Assembly (NCBI GenBank): GCA_009786735.1
Contig: WQRM01000015.1
Location: forward strand, 1 to 14,022
Direction of reading: 5' to 3'
DNA: 14,022 bases
DNA from: Oscillospiraceae bacterium
GTDB taxonomy: Bacteria; Bacillota; Clostridia; Oscillospirales; Acutalibacteraceae
Shown: in pieces, positions 6,276 through 13,374 of the stretch
Numbering within the stretch: the first letter of the stretch is position 1
Layout: each line of letters starts with the position of its first letter
Program-made: the position numbers and the translations under genes
Notes under the pieces: model-generated
What the model saw: the letters and a program-made list of their open reading frames with translations, nothing else
What the model was told of the DNA's origin: nothing
Databases searched by the model: none

Positions 6276-6818
6276 ATGAAAAAATTCGTATGCGGAATCT
6301 GCGGCTACACCCACGAAGGCGACGCGCCACCGGCGGCCTGCCCACAATGCGGCGTGCCAGCGGACAAGTTCAATGAGCACAGCGGCGAGGGTCTCGCCTT
6401 TGCGGACGAGCATCGCATTGGCGTGGCGCAAGGCGTTGACCCCGAAATCGTGGAGGGGCTGCGCCAAAACTTCCTGGGCGAGTGCACGGAAGTTGGTATG
6501 TATCTTGCGATGAGCCGCCAAGCCGACCGCGAGGGCTACCCCGAAGTGGCCGAGGCATACAAACGCATCGCTTTTGAGGAAGCAGAGCACGCCGCGAAGT
6601 TTGCGGAACTGCTGGGCGAGGTGGTGGATGTTTCGACGAAGAAAAACCTTGAAATGCGCGTGATGGCCGAGCACGGCGCAACGCAAGGCAAGCTGGACAT
6701 TGCCAAGAAAGCCAAGGCGCTGAATCTGGATGCGATTCACGACACCGTGCACGAAATGTGCAAGGATGAAGCGCGCCACGGCATGGCGTTTGCGGGCTTG
6801 CTGCAGCGGTATTTTTAG
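6276..6818 (+). CDS. rbr: Reverse rubrerythrin (N-terminal rubredoxin domain)
   Basis: A 180-residue protein with the domain order reversed from classic rubrerythrin. A rubredoxin-like FeCys4 site comes first (C6-x2-C9 and C22-P-x-C25). The ferritin-like four-helix domain follows, with diiron ligands visible as E69/E72, E102-x2-H105 and the E160/E165-x2-H168 segment. Clostridial reverse rubrerythrins act as cytoplasmic peroxidases: NADH passes electrons through a separate reductase and the rubredoxin site to reduce hydrogen peroxide at the diiron centre, which helps strict anaerobes survive oxygen. In Clostridium acetobutylicum such genes are PerR-controlled. AAAGGAG (6261-6267) is 8 bases before the ATG. 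The Fur-type operator and the downstream PerR-like gene make iron or peroxide control likely. Confidence 0.95.
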   Translation: MKKFVCGICGYTHEGDAPPAACPQCGVPADKFNEHSGEGLAFADEHRIGVAQGVDPEIVEGLRQNFLGECTEVGMYLAMSRQADREGYPEVAEAYKRIAFEEAEHAAKFAELLGEVVDVSTKKNLEMRVMAEHGATQGKLDIAKKAKALNLDAIHDTVHEMCKDEARHGMAFAGLLQRYF

Positions 6819-6821
6819 CCG

Positions 6822-7187
6822 ATGAGAAACACCATTCAACGGCGGCTGATCCTCAACGCCGTCAAGGAGCTCAACGTTCATGCAACGGCCGAGCAGGTGT
6901 ATCAGCATGTGGTTGAGCAGCACCCGGCGATTAGCAAGGCAACGGTTTATCGCAACTTGAGCCAAATGGCGGAGGCGGGCGAGTTGCTCAACATTGGCAA
7001 TTTGTATGGTCAAACGCATTATGACCACAACTGCCACGCGCACCACCATTTCATCTGCGAGCGTTGCAAACGCATCGTGGATGTGGAGGTTGATTTTTCC
7101 GCGGTGCTGGCGCAGGTGCAGAGCATCGCCGGCGTTGATGTGAGCAACATTGCGATGAGCGGCATCTGCAGCCACTGCAAAACGTAA
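6822..7187 (+). CDS. perR: Fur-family repressor, PerR-like
   Basis: A short 121-residue Fur-family protein. The DNA-binding winged helix includes SKATVYRNL (residues 38-46). Aligned by eye to Bacillus PerR, the regulatory metal ligands are all present: H20, D68, H74, H76 and D87; the Asp at the last position is the PerR-type residue tied to peroxide sensing. The structural zinc site is C79-x2-C82 plus C116-x2-C119. It probably represses its own operon when bound to Fe or Mn and releases DNA after metal-catalysed His oxidation. The start lies 3 bases after the rubrerythrin stop with no clear ribosome binding site, so it is probably translated by coupling. One conflict: the operator upstream looks more Fur-like than PerR-like. 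Confidence 0.88.
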   Translation: MRNTIQRRLILNAVKELNVHATAEQVYQHVVEQHPAISKATVYRNLSQMAEAGELLNIGNLYGQTHYDHNCHAHHHFICERCKRIVDVEVDFSAVLAQVQSIAGVDVSNIAMSGICSHCKT

Positions 7188-7216
7188 ACCAACACAAAAT
7201 AAAACATCACACACAC

Positions 7217-7260
7217 AAACGGCAGCCACGTTCGCTTGATTGCGGGCGTGGTTGCTGTTT
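7217..7260 (+). terminator. Intrinsic terminator after the PerR-like gene
   Basis: A 19-bp stem (7217-7235 with 7242-7260, including four G-U pairs) has a 6-base loop and ends in TTT. Its last bases are also the first bases of the next promoter's -35 (TTGACA from 7259). Confidence 0.82.
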
Positions 7261-7287
7261 GACATGGACGCGCAGGTGTGGTAAAAT
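7259..7287 (+). promoter_or_regulatory. Promoter for U32-family gene
   Basis: A perfect TTGACA (7259-7264), a 17-base spacer and TAAAAT (7282-7287) preceded by an extended TGG. A start near 7294 would leave a leader of about 22 bases carrying GGAGGAGG. Confidence 0.85.
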
Positions 7288-7315
7288 AGAAGTGAGTTAT
7301 TTTGGAGGAGGGCAC

Positions 7316-9289
7316 ATGAGCAAACCTGAACTGCTCGCACCGGCGGGGTCGCCGGAGGCACTGCTTGCGGCGCTGCGCTGCGGGGCGGACGCGGTGTATC
7401 TGGGTGGCGAGGCGTGCAACGCACGCAGCACGGCGCACAACTTCAGCCGCGATGCGCTGCTGCAGGCCGGTCGCGCATGCAAGGTGCGGGGGGTGAAGCT
7501 GTACGTCACGCTCAACACGATGTTGACGGACGGCGAGCTGCCGCAGGCGCTCTCGCTTGCCGAAGATGCCGTGGCGGCGGGTGCAGATGCGCTCATCGTG
7601 CAGGACCTCGGGCTGATGCAGCTGCTGCGCACGCATCTTCCGCAGGTGAAGATTCACGCGTCCACGCAGTGCTCGGTGCAGACAGCGCGGGGCATGGACT
7701 TGCTCCAGCGCTTGGGCTGCAGCAGGGTAGTGGTGCCGCGCGAGTGCACGCGGGACGAGCTCGCCGCGCTTGTGCAGACGGCGTCGATTGAACTTGAAGC
7801 GTTTGTGCACGGCGCGCTGTGCGTGAGTGTGTCGGGTCAATGCTTGATGAGCGCGGCGCTGGGCGGACGCAGCGGCAACCGTGGGAATTGTGCGCAGCCG
7901 TGCCGCTTGCCGTTCACGCCAAGCATGAGCTTGAAGGATCTTTCGCTGCTGCGCGAGGTGAGCAAAGCGCCGCTGAACCAAGTGGCTTCGCTGAAAATTG
8001 AAGGGCGGCAAAAGCGCCCGGAATATGTTGCTGCAGCGGTGAGCGTGTTGCGCAGCAAGCTTGATGGCACGCCGTCGCCGGTGAGCGAAGACGAGCTGCG
8101 CCAGACCTTCAGCCGCAGCGGATTCACGCAGGGATATTACCACACCAAGCGCGACCGCGAGATGTTCGGCGCAAGGCAAAAAGAAGACTTGGCATCCGCC
8201 GAGCTGCTGCGTGGCATGCGCCGACTCTACGAAAAAGAGGTGGCGTGTGTGCCGGTTGACATGCTCGTGACCTGCGCCGCCGGGCAGCCGATTCGCTTGA
8301 CCGTGACCGCGCGGGGGCACAGCGTGACCGTGCAGGGCGAAGTCCCCGCGGCGAGCGAGCAAGGCGCGCTGGATGAAGCTACCCTGCGCCAGCAGCTGAC
8401 GAAGCTGGGCGGCACGGTGTTCGCCGCGCGGGAGATTTCCGTTGCGCTGGGCGAGGGCTTGTGGCTGCCGGTGCGGGCGATCAATGCGCTACGACGTGCG
8501 GCGCTGGGGGAGTTGGAGGATGCGTTGGCACAGATTGAGCCACGGCGCGCCGGTGGCACGCCCTACCAGATTTGCGCCGATGGCACAGCAGCATCGCGTG
8601 CGCCCATGCTGTGGCTGCGCTTCAACACGCACGCGCAAATGCCCGCAGGTTTGCCTGCAGGCGCAAGGATATTCTTGCCGTGTGAGACTGCGCCCGATGT
8701 GCTGCGGCAGCTGGGCGCGCAGGTGAGCGTCCCGGCGGGGGTGTTCGGCGCACACGAAGCGGTGTTGCAGCAGCTGCATGCTGCCAAAGCTGCCGGCGCA
8801 CAGCAGGCCATGGCGCACACCCTCGATGGCGTGGCGCTTGCCTTGGCGGCGGGGCTGACACCCATCGCAGGGGAGGGCATGAACCTGTGCAACCGCGCGA
8901 GCCTAGCCGCTGTGATCGAGCTAGGCGTGGGTGGAGCGGTGGTGTCCAACGAAATCACGCCCTCGGGTTTGCGCAACTTGCAGCGCGAAATTCCCGTGGG
9001 CGCGATGGTGTATGGTCGGCAGAGGTTGATGCTGGTGCGTCAGCAGCAGCCAGCCGAGCTGGTTGACCGCAAGGGCATCAAGTTCCCGGTGTGCATGCGC
9101 GGCGATTGCGCCGAGGTGGTTAACTCACGCCCACTTTGGTTAGCGGACATGCGCGAAAAGCTGCCTGCGATGGACTTCGCGGTGATGAGTTTCACCACCG
9201 AAAGCCGCGAGGAATGCGCGCACGCCATTGCGGCTTGGGCGCGCGGCGAGGCCTGCGGCGGGGAGTTTACGCGTGGGTGGTTTAAGTAG
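7316..9289 (+). CDS. U32 family protein, RlhA/UbiU/TrhP-like, with C-terminal extension
   Basis: A 657-residue protein starting ELLAPAG, the U32 opening. The U32 signature EAFVHGALCVSVSGQCLMSA gives C169 and C176, with C192 and C196 following (GNCAQPC); such cysteines bind a 4Fe-4S cluster in UbiU, TrhP and RlhA. KIEGRQKRPEYVA comes next. The middle resembles the DUF3656 insert, and the C-terminus has DRKGIKFPVCMRGDC and FTTESREEC. Despite the name 'peptidase', characterised relatives act in prephenate-dependent hydroxylation of tRNA (TrhP) or 23S rRNA C2501 (RlhA), or in anaerobic ubiquinone synthesis (UbiU). Length and architecture are closest to RlhA, so RNA hydroxylation is my first guess. 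GGAGGAGG at 7304-7311 fixes the start at ATG 7316; an upstream in-frame ATG lies inside the promoter. Confidence 0.9.
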   Translation: MSKPELLAPAGSPEALLAALRCGADAVYLGGEACNARSTAHNFSRDALLQAGRACKVRGVKLYVTLNTMLTDGELPQALSLAEDAVAAGADALIVQDLGLMQLLRTHLPQVKIHASTQCSVQTARGMDLLQRLGCSRVVVPRECTRDELAALVQTASIELEAFVHGALCVSVSGQCLMSAALGGRSGNRGNCAQPCRLPFTPSMSLKDLSLLREVSKAPLNQVASLKIEGRQKRPEYVAAAVSVLRSKLDGTPSPVSEDELRQTFSRSGFTQGYYHTKRDREMFGARQKEDLASAELLRGMRRLYEKEVACVPVDMLVTCAAGQPIRLTVTARGHSVTVQGEVPAASEQGALDEATLRQQLTKLGGTVFAAREISVALGEGLWLPVRAINALRRAALGELEDALAQIEPRRAGGTPYQICADGTAASRAPMLWLRFNTHAQMPAGLPAGARIFLPCETAPDVLRQLGAQVSVPAGVFGAHEAVLQQLHAAKAAGAQQAMAHTLDGVALALAAGLTPIAGEGMNLCNRASLAAVIELGVGGAVVSNEITPSGLRNLQREIPVGAMVYGRQRLMLVRQQQPAELVDRKGIKFPVCMRGDCAEVVNSRPLWLADMREKLPAMDFAVMSFTTESREECAHAIAAWARGEACGGEFTRGWFK

Positions 9290-9391
9290 GGCAATTGCGC
9301 GATAATCAATGAAGAATTGTCCTATCTGCGTACAAAACACAGGCTATTTCTCCCACGCAAAGGGAAAGAAGTGTTAGTGTTTATACGATTC

Positions 9392-10426
9392 CTAGTGGCT
9401 TTGCCATCCACCGTGTATGTCTGTAGTTTGAAACCAAATGTCAGCCATATAATTGTAAATAGGCTCACTAGTAACCGTCATTCTAAGGCTCATTGTGAAA
9501 GGCGTACCATCGACTATAGCGGTAACAATGATTGTTGCGCTGTGACCAACTGGCGCCCCTACGCGCTGACCCATACCTACATGTATCGAACCTTGAGATG
9601 TCCAGCTTGCCCGTATCCACTCTGTTTCGCCTGTCCACGATACTTGATTTCGAGGAATAGATCTGCCACCTGGTTGAGCGAGAACACCGTGTGCGCCCCA
9701 GCTGATATGAGTTGTGCCTGATTGATTATTGGCTGGTGGTCTGGTTGTCGTCGTGGTCGTTGTCTGCTGTTGCGCTGGGGGCTGTGTAGGTTGCGTAACC
9801 ACGGGAGGTTGAGTGGGCGTTTGCGGCTGTGTGACGATAGCGGTTGTCGCTGCTGCGGTGTCAACCGTCAAGCCTAAAGAGGTCGTCGTAGCTGATTCCG
9901 TTTGTTCTTGAGCGGCAGCTGCAAGCTGTGTCGTCACATTTATGATGACGATTTGTTGCAGCGAAATCAACGGCTGCAAAGGCGTTAATTGCTCTGCTTG
10001 CGCATCAACGGCTGCTGCTTGCACAAGTGCACCGTCAGCAAATCCAATGCGATTAAATGTTTCGCCTTGGCGCAGTAAGGAATGCCCCTCTGCGTTACGA
10101 TAAAATGCCAGCGGCGCAAATAATTGCCCCACAAAATGAAAATGCGTGGGATTGTGACGATATACGGAATACACTTGCAAATCGCCTTGAGGAATAAACA
10201 CCTCGGGCATACCATTGTTGTCTAGGTCAAATAGCAAAAATGGACTGTCTGCGATGTTTTCACCTAACCGTTGTAACAAAAACGATTCAAGGTCTGCTTG
10301 GACATTTGCAGAAATTTCTGTGGTTATGTAGGCTTCATCCTCTGCGGCGGGCGCAGTGTTTGCGCCACAGGCAAACAAGAGCACCGCCAATGTTGCCGCC
10401 AACAATACGCTGATTATCTTCTTCAT
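9392..10426 (-). CDS. Putative lipoprotein with Pro/Thr-rich linker
   Basis: A 344-residue lipoprotein of unknown function. The signal ends in lipobox LFAC with Cys at 20. The N-terminal domain contains LLFDLDNNGMPEVFIP, an Asp-rich motif like the one in the lipoprotein at 112-801. A low-complexity linker of Pro, Gln and Thr (about residues 200-235, including seven Thr in a row) leads to a C-terminal beta-rich domain of about 105 residues with many Trp (e.g. VSWTGETEWIRASW). I do not recognise that domain. ATG 10426 is chosen because GGAGGG (10440-10435) sits 8 bases upstream; an in-frame TTG at 10432 would be too close. Base composition is clearly lower than in the neighbouring U32 gene. It faces that gene tail to tail across about 100 bases in which I see no convincing terminator. 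Confidence 0.82.
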   Translation of the reverse strand: MKKIISVLLAATLAVLLFACGANTAPAAEDEAYITTEISANVQADLESFLLQRLGENIADSPFLLFDLDNNGMPEVFIPQGDLQVYSVYRHNPTHFHFVGQLFAPLAFYRNAEGHSLLRQGETFNRIGFADGALVQAAAVDAQAEQLTPLQPLISLQQIVIINVTTQLAAAAQEQTESATTTSLGLTVDTAAATTAIVTQPQTPTQPPVVTQPTQPPAQQQTTTTTTTRPPANNQSGTTHISWGAHGVLAQPGGRSIPRNQVSWTGETEWIRASWTSQGSIHVGMGQRVGAPVGHSATIIVTAIVDGTPFTMSLRMTVTSEPIYNYMADIWFQTTDIHGGWQSH

Positions 10427-10491
10427 CGTCAAAACCCTCCAAAATTTATGGCACGCGAGCGAATGACATCTCTTTTCGCCCTATGCCCCGT

Positions 10492-10525
10492 AAAACAATC
10501 GCGCCCACATCGTGTGAACGCGATT
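10492..10525 (-). terminator. Possible terminator after tRNA-Thr
   Basis: On the minus strand, AATCGCG (10525-10519) pairs with CGCGATT (10503-10497), followed by G and TTTT (10495-10492). A competing 7-bp stem, GCCCACA with TGTGGGC (10536-10530 and 10509-10503), interleaves with it. The loop is long (15 bases), so it is weaker than the other terminators here. Confidence 0.45.
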
Positions 10526-10545
10526 TGTCTGTGGGCACTGCCCGT

Positions 10546-10620
10546 TGGAGCTTGTGGTCGGAATCGAACCGACAACCTGCTCATTACGAATGAGCTGCTC
10601 TACCATTGAGCCACACAAGC
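10546..10620 (-). tRNA. tRNA-Thr (anticodon CGU)
   Basis: The 75-base minus-strand cloverleaf is complete. The acceptor stem is GCTTGTG/CACAAGC. The D arm is GCTC-AATGGTA-GAGC, the anticodon arm GCTCA-TTCGTAA-TGAGC with CGT at loop positions 34-36, and the T arm GTCGG-TTCGATT-CCGAC. The discriminator is T and CCA is encoded. It reads ACG codons. It starts 48 bases after the rpsT stop with no clear terminator between, so it may be processed from an rpsT transcript. Confidence 0.96.
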
Positions 10621-10668
10621 AAACCGAACGCCCACTAAACAGCGATAAGCCGTGGGGCGTGGTTATGG

Positions 10669-10917
10669 TTACGCTTGTTGCGCAAGCTTGGCCAGTGCGG
10701 ATTTCTTGCGGGCAGCGTTGTTTTTGTGAATGAGACCTTTGGCTGCGGCTTGGTCCACCTTTTGGATAGCCTGTTGCACCATGACGGCTTGGTCGTCGCC
10801 TTGTGTGGTGCGGGCTTTTTTCAGCGCCGTTTTCAGCGCGGATTTGTGCGCTTTGTTTTGCGCGGTGCGTTTTTCGCTGACTTTCACGCGTTTTTTTGCG
10901 GATTTGATGTTGGGCAT
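10669..10917 (-). CDS. rpsT: 30S ribosomal protein S20
   Basis: An 82-residue, very basic, Ala/Lys-rich helical protein. It opens MPNIKSAKKRVKVSEKR and contains KGLIHKNNAARKKSALAKL near the end, both standard for bS20, which binds 16S rRNA in the small subunit. Length is normal for the family. A full AAGGAGGT (10934-10927) sits 9 bases upstream of the ATG, and an extended -10 promoter lies just above it, fitting high expression. It is followed by tRNA-Thr on the same strand. Confidence 0.97.
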   Translation of the reverse strand: MPNIKSAKKRVKVSEKRTAQNKAHKSALKTALKKARTTQGDDQAVMVQQAIQKVDQAAAKGLIHKNNAARKKSALAKLAQQA

Positions 10918-10957
10918 GTGTCGTTCACCTCCTTAAAGTTCAGTCATACAATACAGT

Positions 10958-10986
10958 ATTATACCACATCTTTGCGGCAATTGCAA
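10958..10986 (-). promoter_or_regulatory. Promoter for rpsT
   Basis: On the minus strand, TTGCAA (10986-10981, 4 of 6 to consensus) and a perfect TATAAT (10963-10958) with TGG extension are separated by 17 bases. The leader to the rpsT ATG is about 35 bases and contains AAGGAGGT at 10934-10927. Confidence 0.8.
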
Positions 10987-11023
10987 GCCCTTTTTCACTT
11001 TTTTTCGCATATGGCGATTTTCC

Positions 11024-11965
11024 CTAGAAGAAGCCTTGGTTGCTGGCGATCCAGATGGTGTTTTCCATCAGGGTGGTGCCGCCGTGGTCGGTGCCGATGC
11101 CGCCGTGATCGCTGAGCAGGATGATCAGCCAGTTTTCGTCGGTGCTATCCGCACGTGCTTGTGCTGCGGCGATGAGCCCTGCGGCATCGGCTTCGGTGCG
11201 GACGAATGCGCGGCGGTAAAACGGGTTGCGGTAGTTGAAGCCGGTGATGTGCCCCCAGGTGTCGATGCTCTCAAAGCTGCCGAGCACGGCGTGGTAGCCG
11301 TTGAGGATGGCGTCGAGCATGCTGTCTGCCGTGCCTGCGTCGCCGCGTGCGAAGTCGAACATCGTGGGGAATTGCTCCATCTCGTGGCGGAAATTGACGG
11401 TGCCGTGCGAGCGCCATGAGTAGGAAAAGCGCACCCGCAAGCCGTGTTCATGCATGCTGCGCAGGATGGTGGGGACTTCGGGCGAGAGCGTGCCGCGGTT
11501 GTTGAGCACGCCGTTTTGCAGCCCCCATGTGCCGGTGAATAGGCTGGCAAAGCCGGGGGAGGTGTCGGTGGTTTGGTCGCCGGGGGTTGCGCCGCCGGTG
11601 TAGCCCAGCCACAGGTTGCCCAGCGCGGCGAATTGCCCGATGGGAGAGTTGGGATACTCCACCGCGCGCGTGCCTGCGAGGGTGGCCAGTGCGCCGTCGT
11701 AGACGATGAGCAGCAGCCGGTTTGCGCCGTCGTTTTGCGCAATCATGTGGCGTGTCATCACGTTATGCAGCGCGGTGATGGGCACGCGGTTGTCCATGGT
11801 GTTTTGCCACACGGTTTGCGCGTGGATTTGGCGGGTGAAGTCTTCGTCGCTCGATGCGCCCAGGCGTGGCAGCACGAACAGCCATGTGCCGCCCAGCAGC
11901 AATGCGATGAGGGCAATCGCGCCCACGGGGATGAGGATGGCTTTGAGGAGGGTTTTGTGTTTCAT
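11024..11965 (-). CDS. Membrane-anchored alkaline phosphatase superfamily enzyme
   Basis: A 313-residue protein with one N-terminal membrane segment (about residues 9-32) and an outside-facing catalytic domain. All seven expected alkaline-phosphatase-superfamily residues are visible. They are D90 (IVYDG), probable nucleophile T135 (DTSPGFASLFTG), D235 and H239 (IDTWGH), D286-H287 (LLSDHGG) and H294 (TDHGG). The pattern is closest to type I phosphodiesterase/nucleotide pyrophosphatase or phosphoglycerol-transferase-like enzymes; the substrate cannot be read from sequence. The chain ends only 19 residues after the last metal ligand, shorter than usual, so the C-terminus may be naturally trimmed. 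GAGGT lies 5 bases before ATG 11965, 19 bases after the previous gene's stop. It is the last gene of the leftward operon. No clear leftward terminator follows; the T-rich tract at 10990-11005 is on the other strand. Confidence 0.86.
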   Translation of the reverse strand: MKHKTLLKAILIPVGAIALIALLLGGTWLFVLPRLGASSDEDFTRQIHAQTVWQNTMDNRVPITALHNVMTRHMIAQNDGANRLLLIVYDGALATLAGTRAVEYPNSPIGQFAALGNLWLGYTGGATPGDQTTDTSPGFASLFTGTWGLQNGVLNNRGTLSPEVPTILRSMHEHGLRVRFSYSWRSHGTVNFRHEMEQFPTMFDFARGDAGTADSMLDAILNGYHAVLGSFESIDTWGHITGFNYRNPFYRRAFVRTEADAAGLIAAAQARADSTDENWLIILLSDHGGIGTDHGGTTLMENTIWIASNQGFF

Positions 11966-11984
11966 GGTGCACCTCGTGTTGTTT

Positions 11985-12611
11985 TTATAGGATGCCTTCG
12001 TGTTGTAGTTGGTTGATGAAATCGTCCACTTGTGCGTCAATTTGCGCGAGCAGATCGGGCACATGTTCTGCGGCTTCTTCGGGGCTTGGTCTAGGCGGGA
12101 ATCCATCACAGACGGTAAGAACAATGCAGGGGTTAACGAACACGCCTACCGTTGTGTTGGTTAACTCAGCGAAGCGTGTGACAGCGTTGCGAGCGCGTGC
12201 TCTTGGGTCACGCGGACGCCAAAACGCGTTGCAACTCTCCCAGCTTATGAACGAAACCGCGACGTTGCGTGATTGGTCGAATAAATCTAGCGTGATACAG
12301 TAGAAGTCCCTGCTGTCAGGACAAGGGAGTGTGTAGCTCGGCGGCGCGGCGTTGAAGCGCAACCCGGCAGCTTCCAATTGTGTGCGAATCCTATCCTGCA
12401 CTTCTTGCGCGGCCAGGTGAACAACATAGTAGTCCACGCTATGGCTAAATGCACAGCGAATCACGAAATCGAACTCGCTGTAGCCTCGATAGGGCGTTGG
12501 TTCGTCGCGTGTTGGGCAGTATTCGCAGTGGTGGGGAACAGCCTGCGGCGCGCTAGCGCAAGCCCCGAGAAACAATCCCAAGATAACCAAGCACGCAAGC
12601 AGTTTTTTCAT
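11985..12611 (-). CDS. Putative Cys-rich lipoprotein
   Basis: A 208-residue lipoprotein of unknown function. The signal ends in lipobox LGAC with Cys at 18. The mature part has several Cys (including C-x2-C in HHCEYCPT), which could form disulfides outside the cell. A helix near 74-90 (QEVQDRIRTQLEAAGLRF) is followed by a beta-rich middle, and a C-terminal acidic helix (LLAQIDAQVDDFINQL) closes it. The ATG overlaps the stop of the acetyltransferase gene in the ATGA arrangement (12608-12611), and GGAG lies about 7 bases upstream, so it is translationally coupled. The start could be placed further upstream in frame, but that would overlap the acetyltransferase and lose the signal peptide. I do not recognise a family. 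Confidence 0.82.
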   Translation of the reverse strand: MKKLLACLVILGLFLGACASAPQAVPHHCEYCPTRDEPTPYRGYSEFDFVIRCAFSHSVDYYVVHLAAQEVQDRIRTQLEAAGLRFNAAPPSYTLPCPDSRDFYCITLDLFDQSRNVAVSFISWESCNAFWRPRDPRARARNAVTRFAELTNTTVGVFVNPCIVLTVCDGFPPRPSPEEAAEHVPDLLAQIDAQVDDFINQLQHEGIL

Positions 12612-13171
12612 GCTTTCGCTCCAATCTCCCGCACCACGCGGCAGGGGCTGCCCACCGCCACCACATTGGCGGGGATGTCCCGCGTGACCACGCTGCCCGC
12701 ACCGATGACCGTGTTGTCGCCGATTGTCACCCCCGGCATGATGGCGCTGTTTGCGCCAATCCACACGTTGTTGCCGATGCGCACGGTTTTGGAGAACTGC
12801 GCGGTGGAGCGGCGAAGTTCCGGGTCAACGGGATGCCCGGCGGTGGCAATCACCACGTTGGGCGCGATGAGCACGTTATCGCCGATGAAGATGTCGCCGT
12901 CATCCACCAGCGTGAGGTTGAAGTTGGCATAGCAATCGTTGCCCCAGTAGGTGTTGCGCCCCCAGTTGGCGTGCAACGGCGGCTCGATGTAGAGATTCTC
13001 GCCCACCGCACCGAAGAACTCCCGCAGCAGCGCGGCGCGCTTGGCTTTTTCGGTGGGGCGGGTTTGGTTGATGTCATAGAGCTTGTCTAGGCAGGCGAGC
13101 TGTTCCTCGGCAAAGCCGGGCTCGTCGCAGTAGTAAATCTCGCCGTTGTTGAGTTTTTCACGCCAAGTCAT
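12608..13171 (-). CDS. maa: LacA/Maa/NodL-type sugar O-acetyltransferase
   Basis: A 187-residue hexapeptide-repeat acetyltransferase of normal length for maltose/galactoside O-acetyltransferases (183-203). The N-terminal helical Maa domain is recognisable (MTWREKLNNGEIYY, then LREFFGAVGENLYIEPPLH). The left-handed beta-helix follows, with the catalytic His at 113 (TAGHPVDPE) and the repeats VWIGANSAIMPGVTIGDNTV and IGAGSVVTRDIP. These enzymes move an acetyl group from acetyl-CoA to a sugar hydroxyl; NodL-like members act on oligosaccharides. The real substrate is unknown. ATG 13171 is preferred because GAGGAGG lies just upstream; a longer in-frame version to 13234 would run into the preceding gene. 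It lies between two lipoprotein genes, so a cell-surface glycan precursor is a plausible target. Confidence 0.92.
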   Translation of the reverse strand: MTWREKLNNGEIYYCDEPGFAEEQLACLDKLYDINQTRPTEKAKRAALLREFFGAVGENLYIEPPLHANWGRNTYWGNDCYANFNLTLVDDGDIFIGDNVLIAPNVVIATAGHPVDPELRRSTAQFSKTVRIGNNVWIGANSAIMPGVTIGDNTVIGAGSVVTRDIPANVVAVGSPCRVVREIGAKA

Positions 13172-13188
13172 GGGTTTCCTCCTCGGAG

Positions 13189-13374
13189 TTATTCGCCGAT
13201 GGTGATGGGGATCGCAAAGATTAAATGGCTCCACGCTGTGCCTGTGTTGGGGAAGTATGGGGAGTCGAAATAGTCGCGTGGCAGGCTATCGAGGTCAACA
13301 CGGTTTTCGTCGATGCGCAAGGGTAAATCAGAAAACATGTCGATATACAAAAATCCGGCTGCGCGCCAGAGAGA
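13189..13374 (-). pseudogene. Out-of-frame C-terminal part of the coiled-coil lipoprotein
   Basis: Read leftward from the AGAGAGA tract, one frame gives about 61 codons without a stop: SLWRAAGFLYIDMFSDLP, then RIDENRVDLDSLPRDYF, DSPYFPNTGTAW and finally IFAIPITIGE before TAA (13191-13189). Its composition is ordinary for a protein, unlike the tail in the annotated frame. Adding back one CT pair in the tract would give a lipoprotein of about 218 residues ending 17 bases before the acetyltransferase ATG. It is either a real frameshift, a slip-prone switch, or a sequencing or assembly error. Confidence 0.68.

Noticed and set aside
7019..8362. Long minus-strand frame across perR and the U32 gene (a second one covers 6225-7424)
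   Set aside because: Both run antisense to well-supported genes and give low-complexity His/Arg/Ala-rich products without a ribosome binding site.
9289..9322. GGGCAATT/AATTGTCC inverted repeat after the U32 gene as a terminator
   Set aside because: The stem is 8 bp with one G-U pair, the loop is 18 bases and no T-run follows.
10545..10733. Plus-strand frame reading ELVVGIEPTTCSL near its start
   Set aside because: It is the antisense of tRNA-Thr, a well-known source of false protein annotations with GIEPTT-type sequence.
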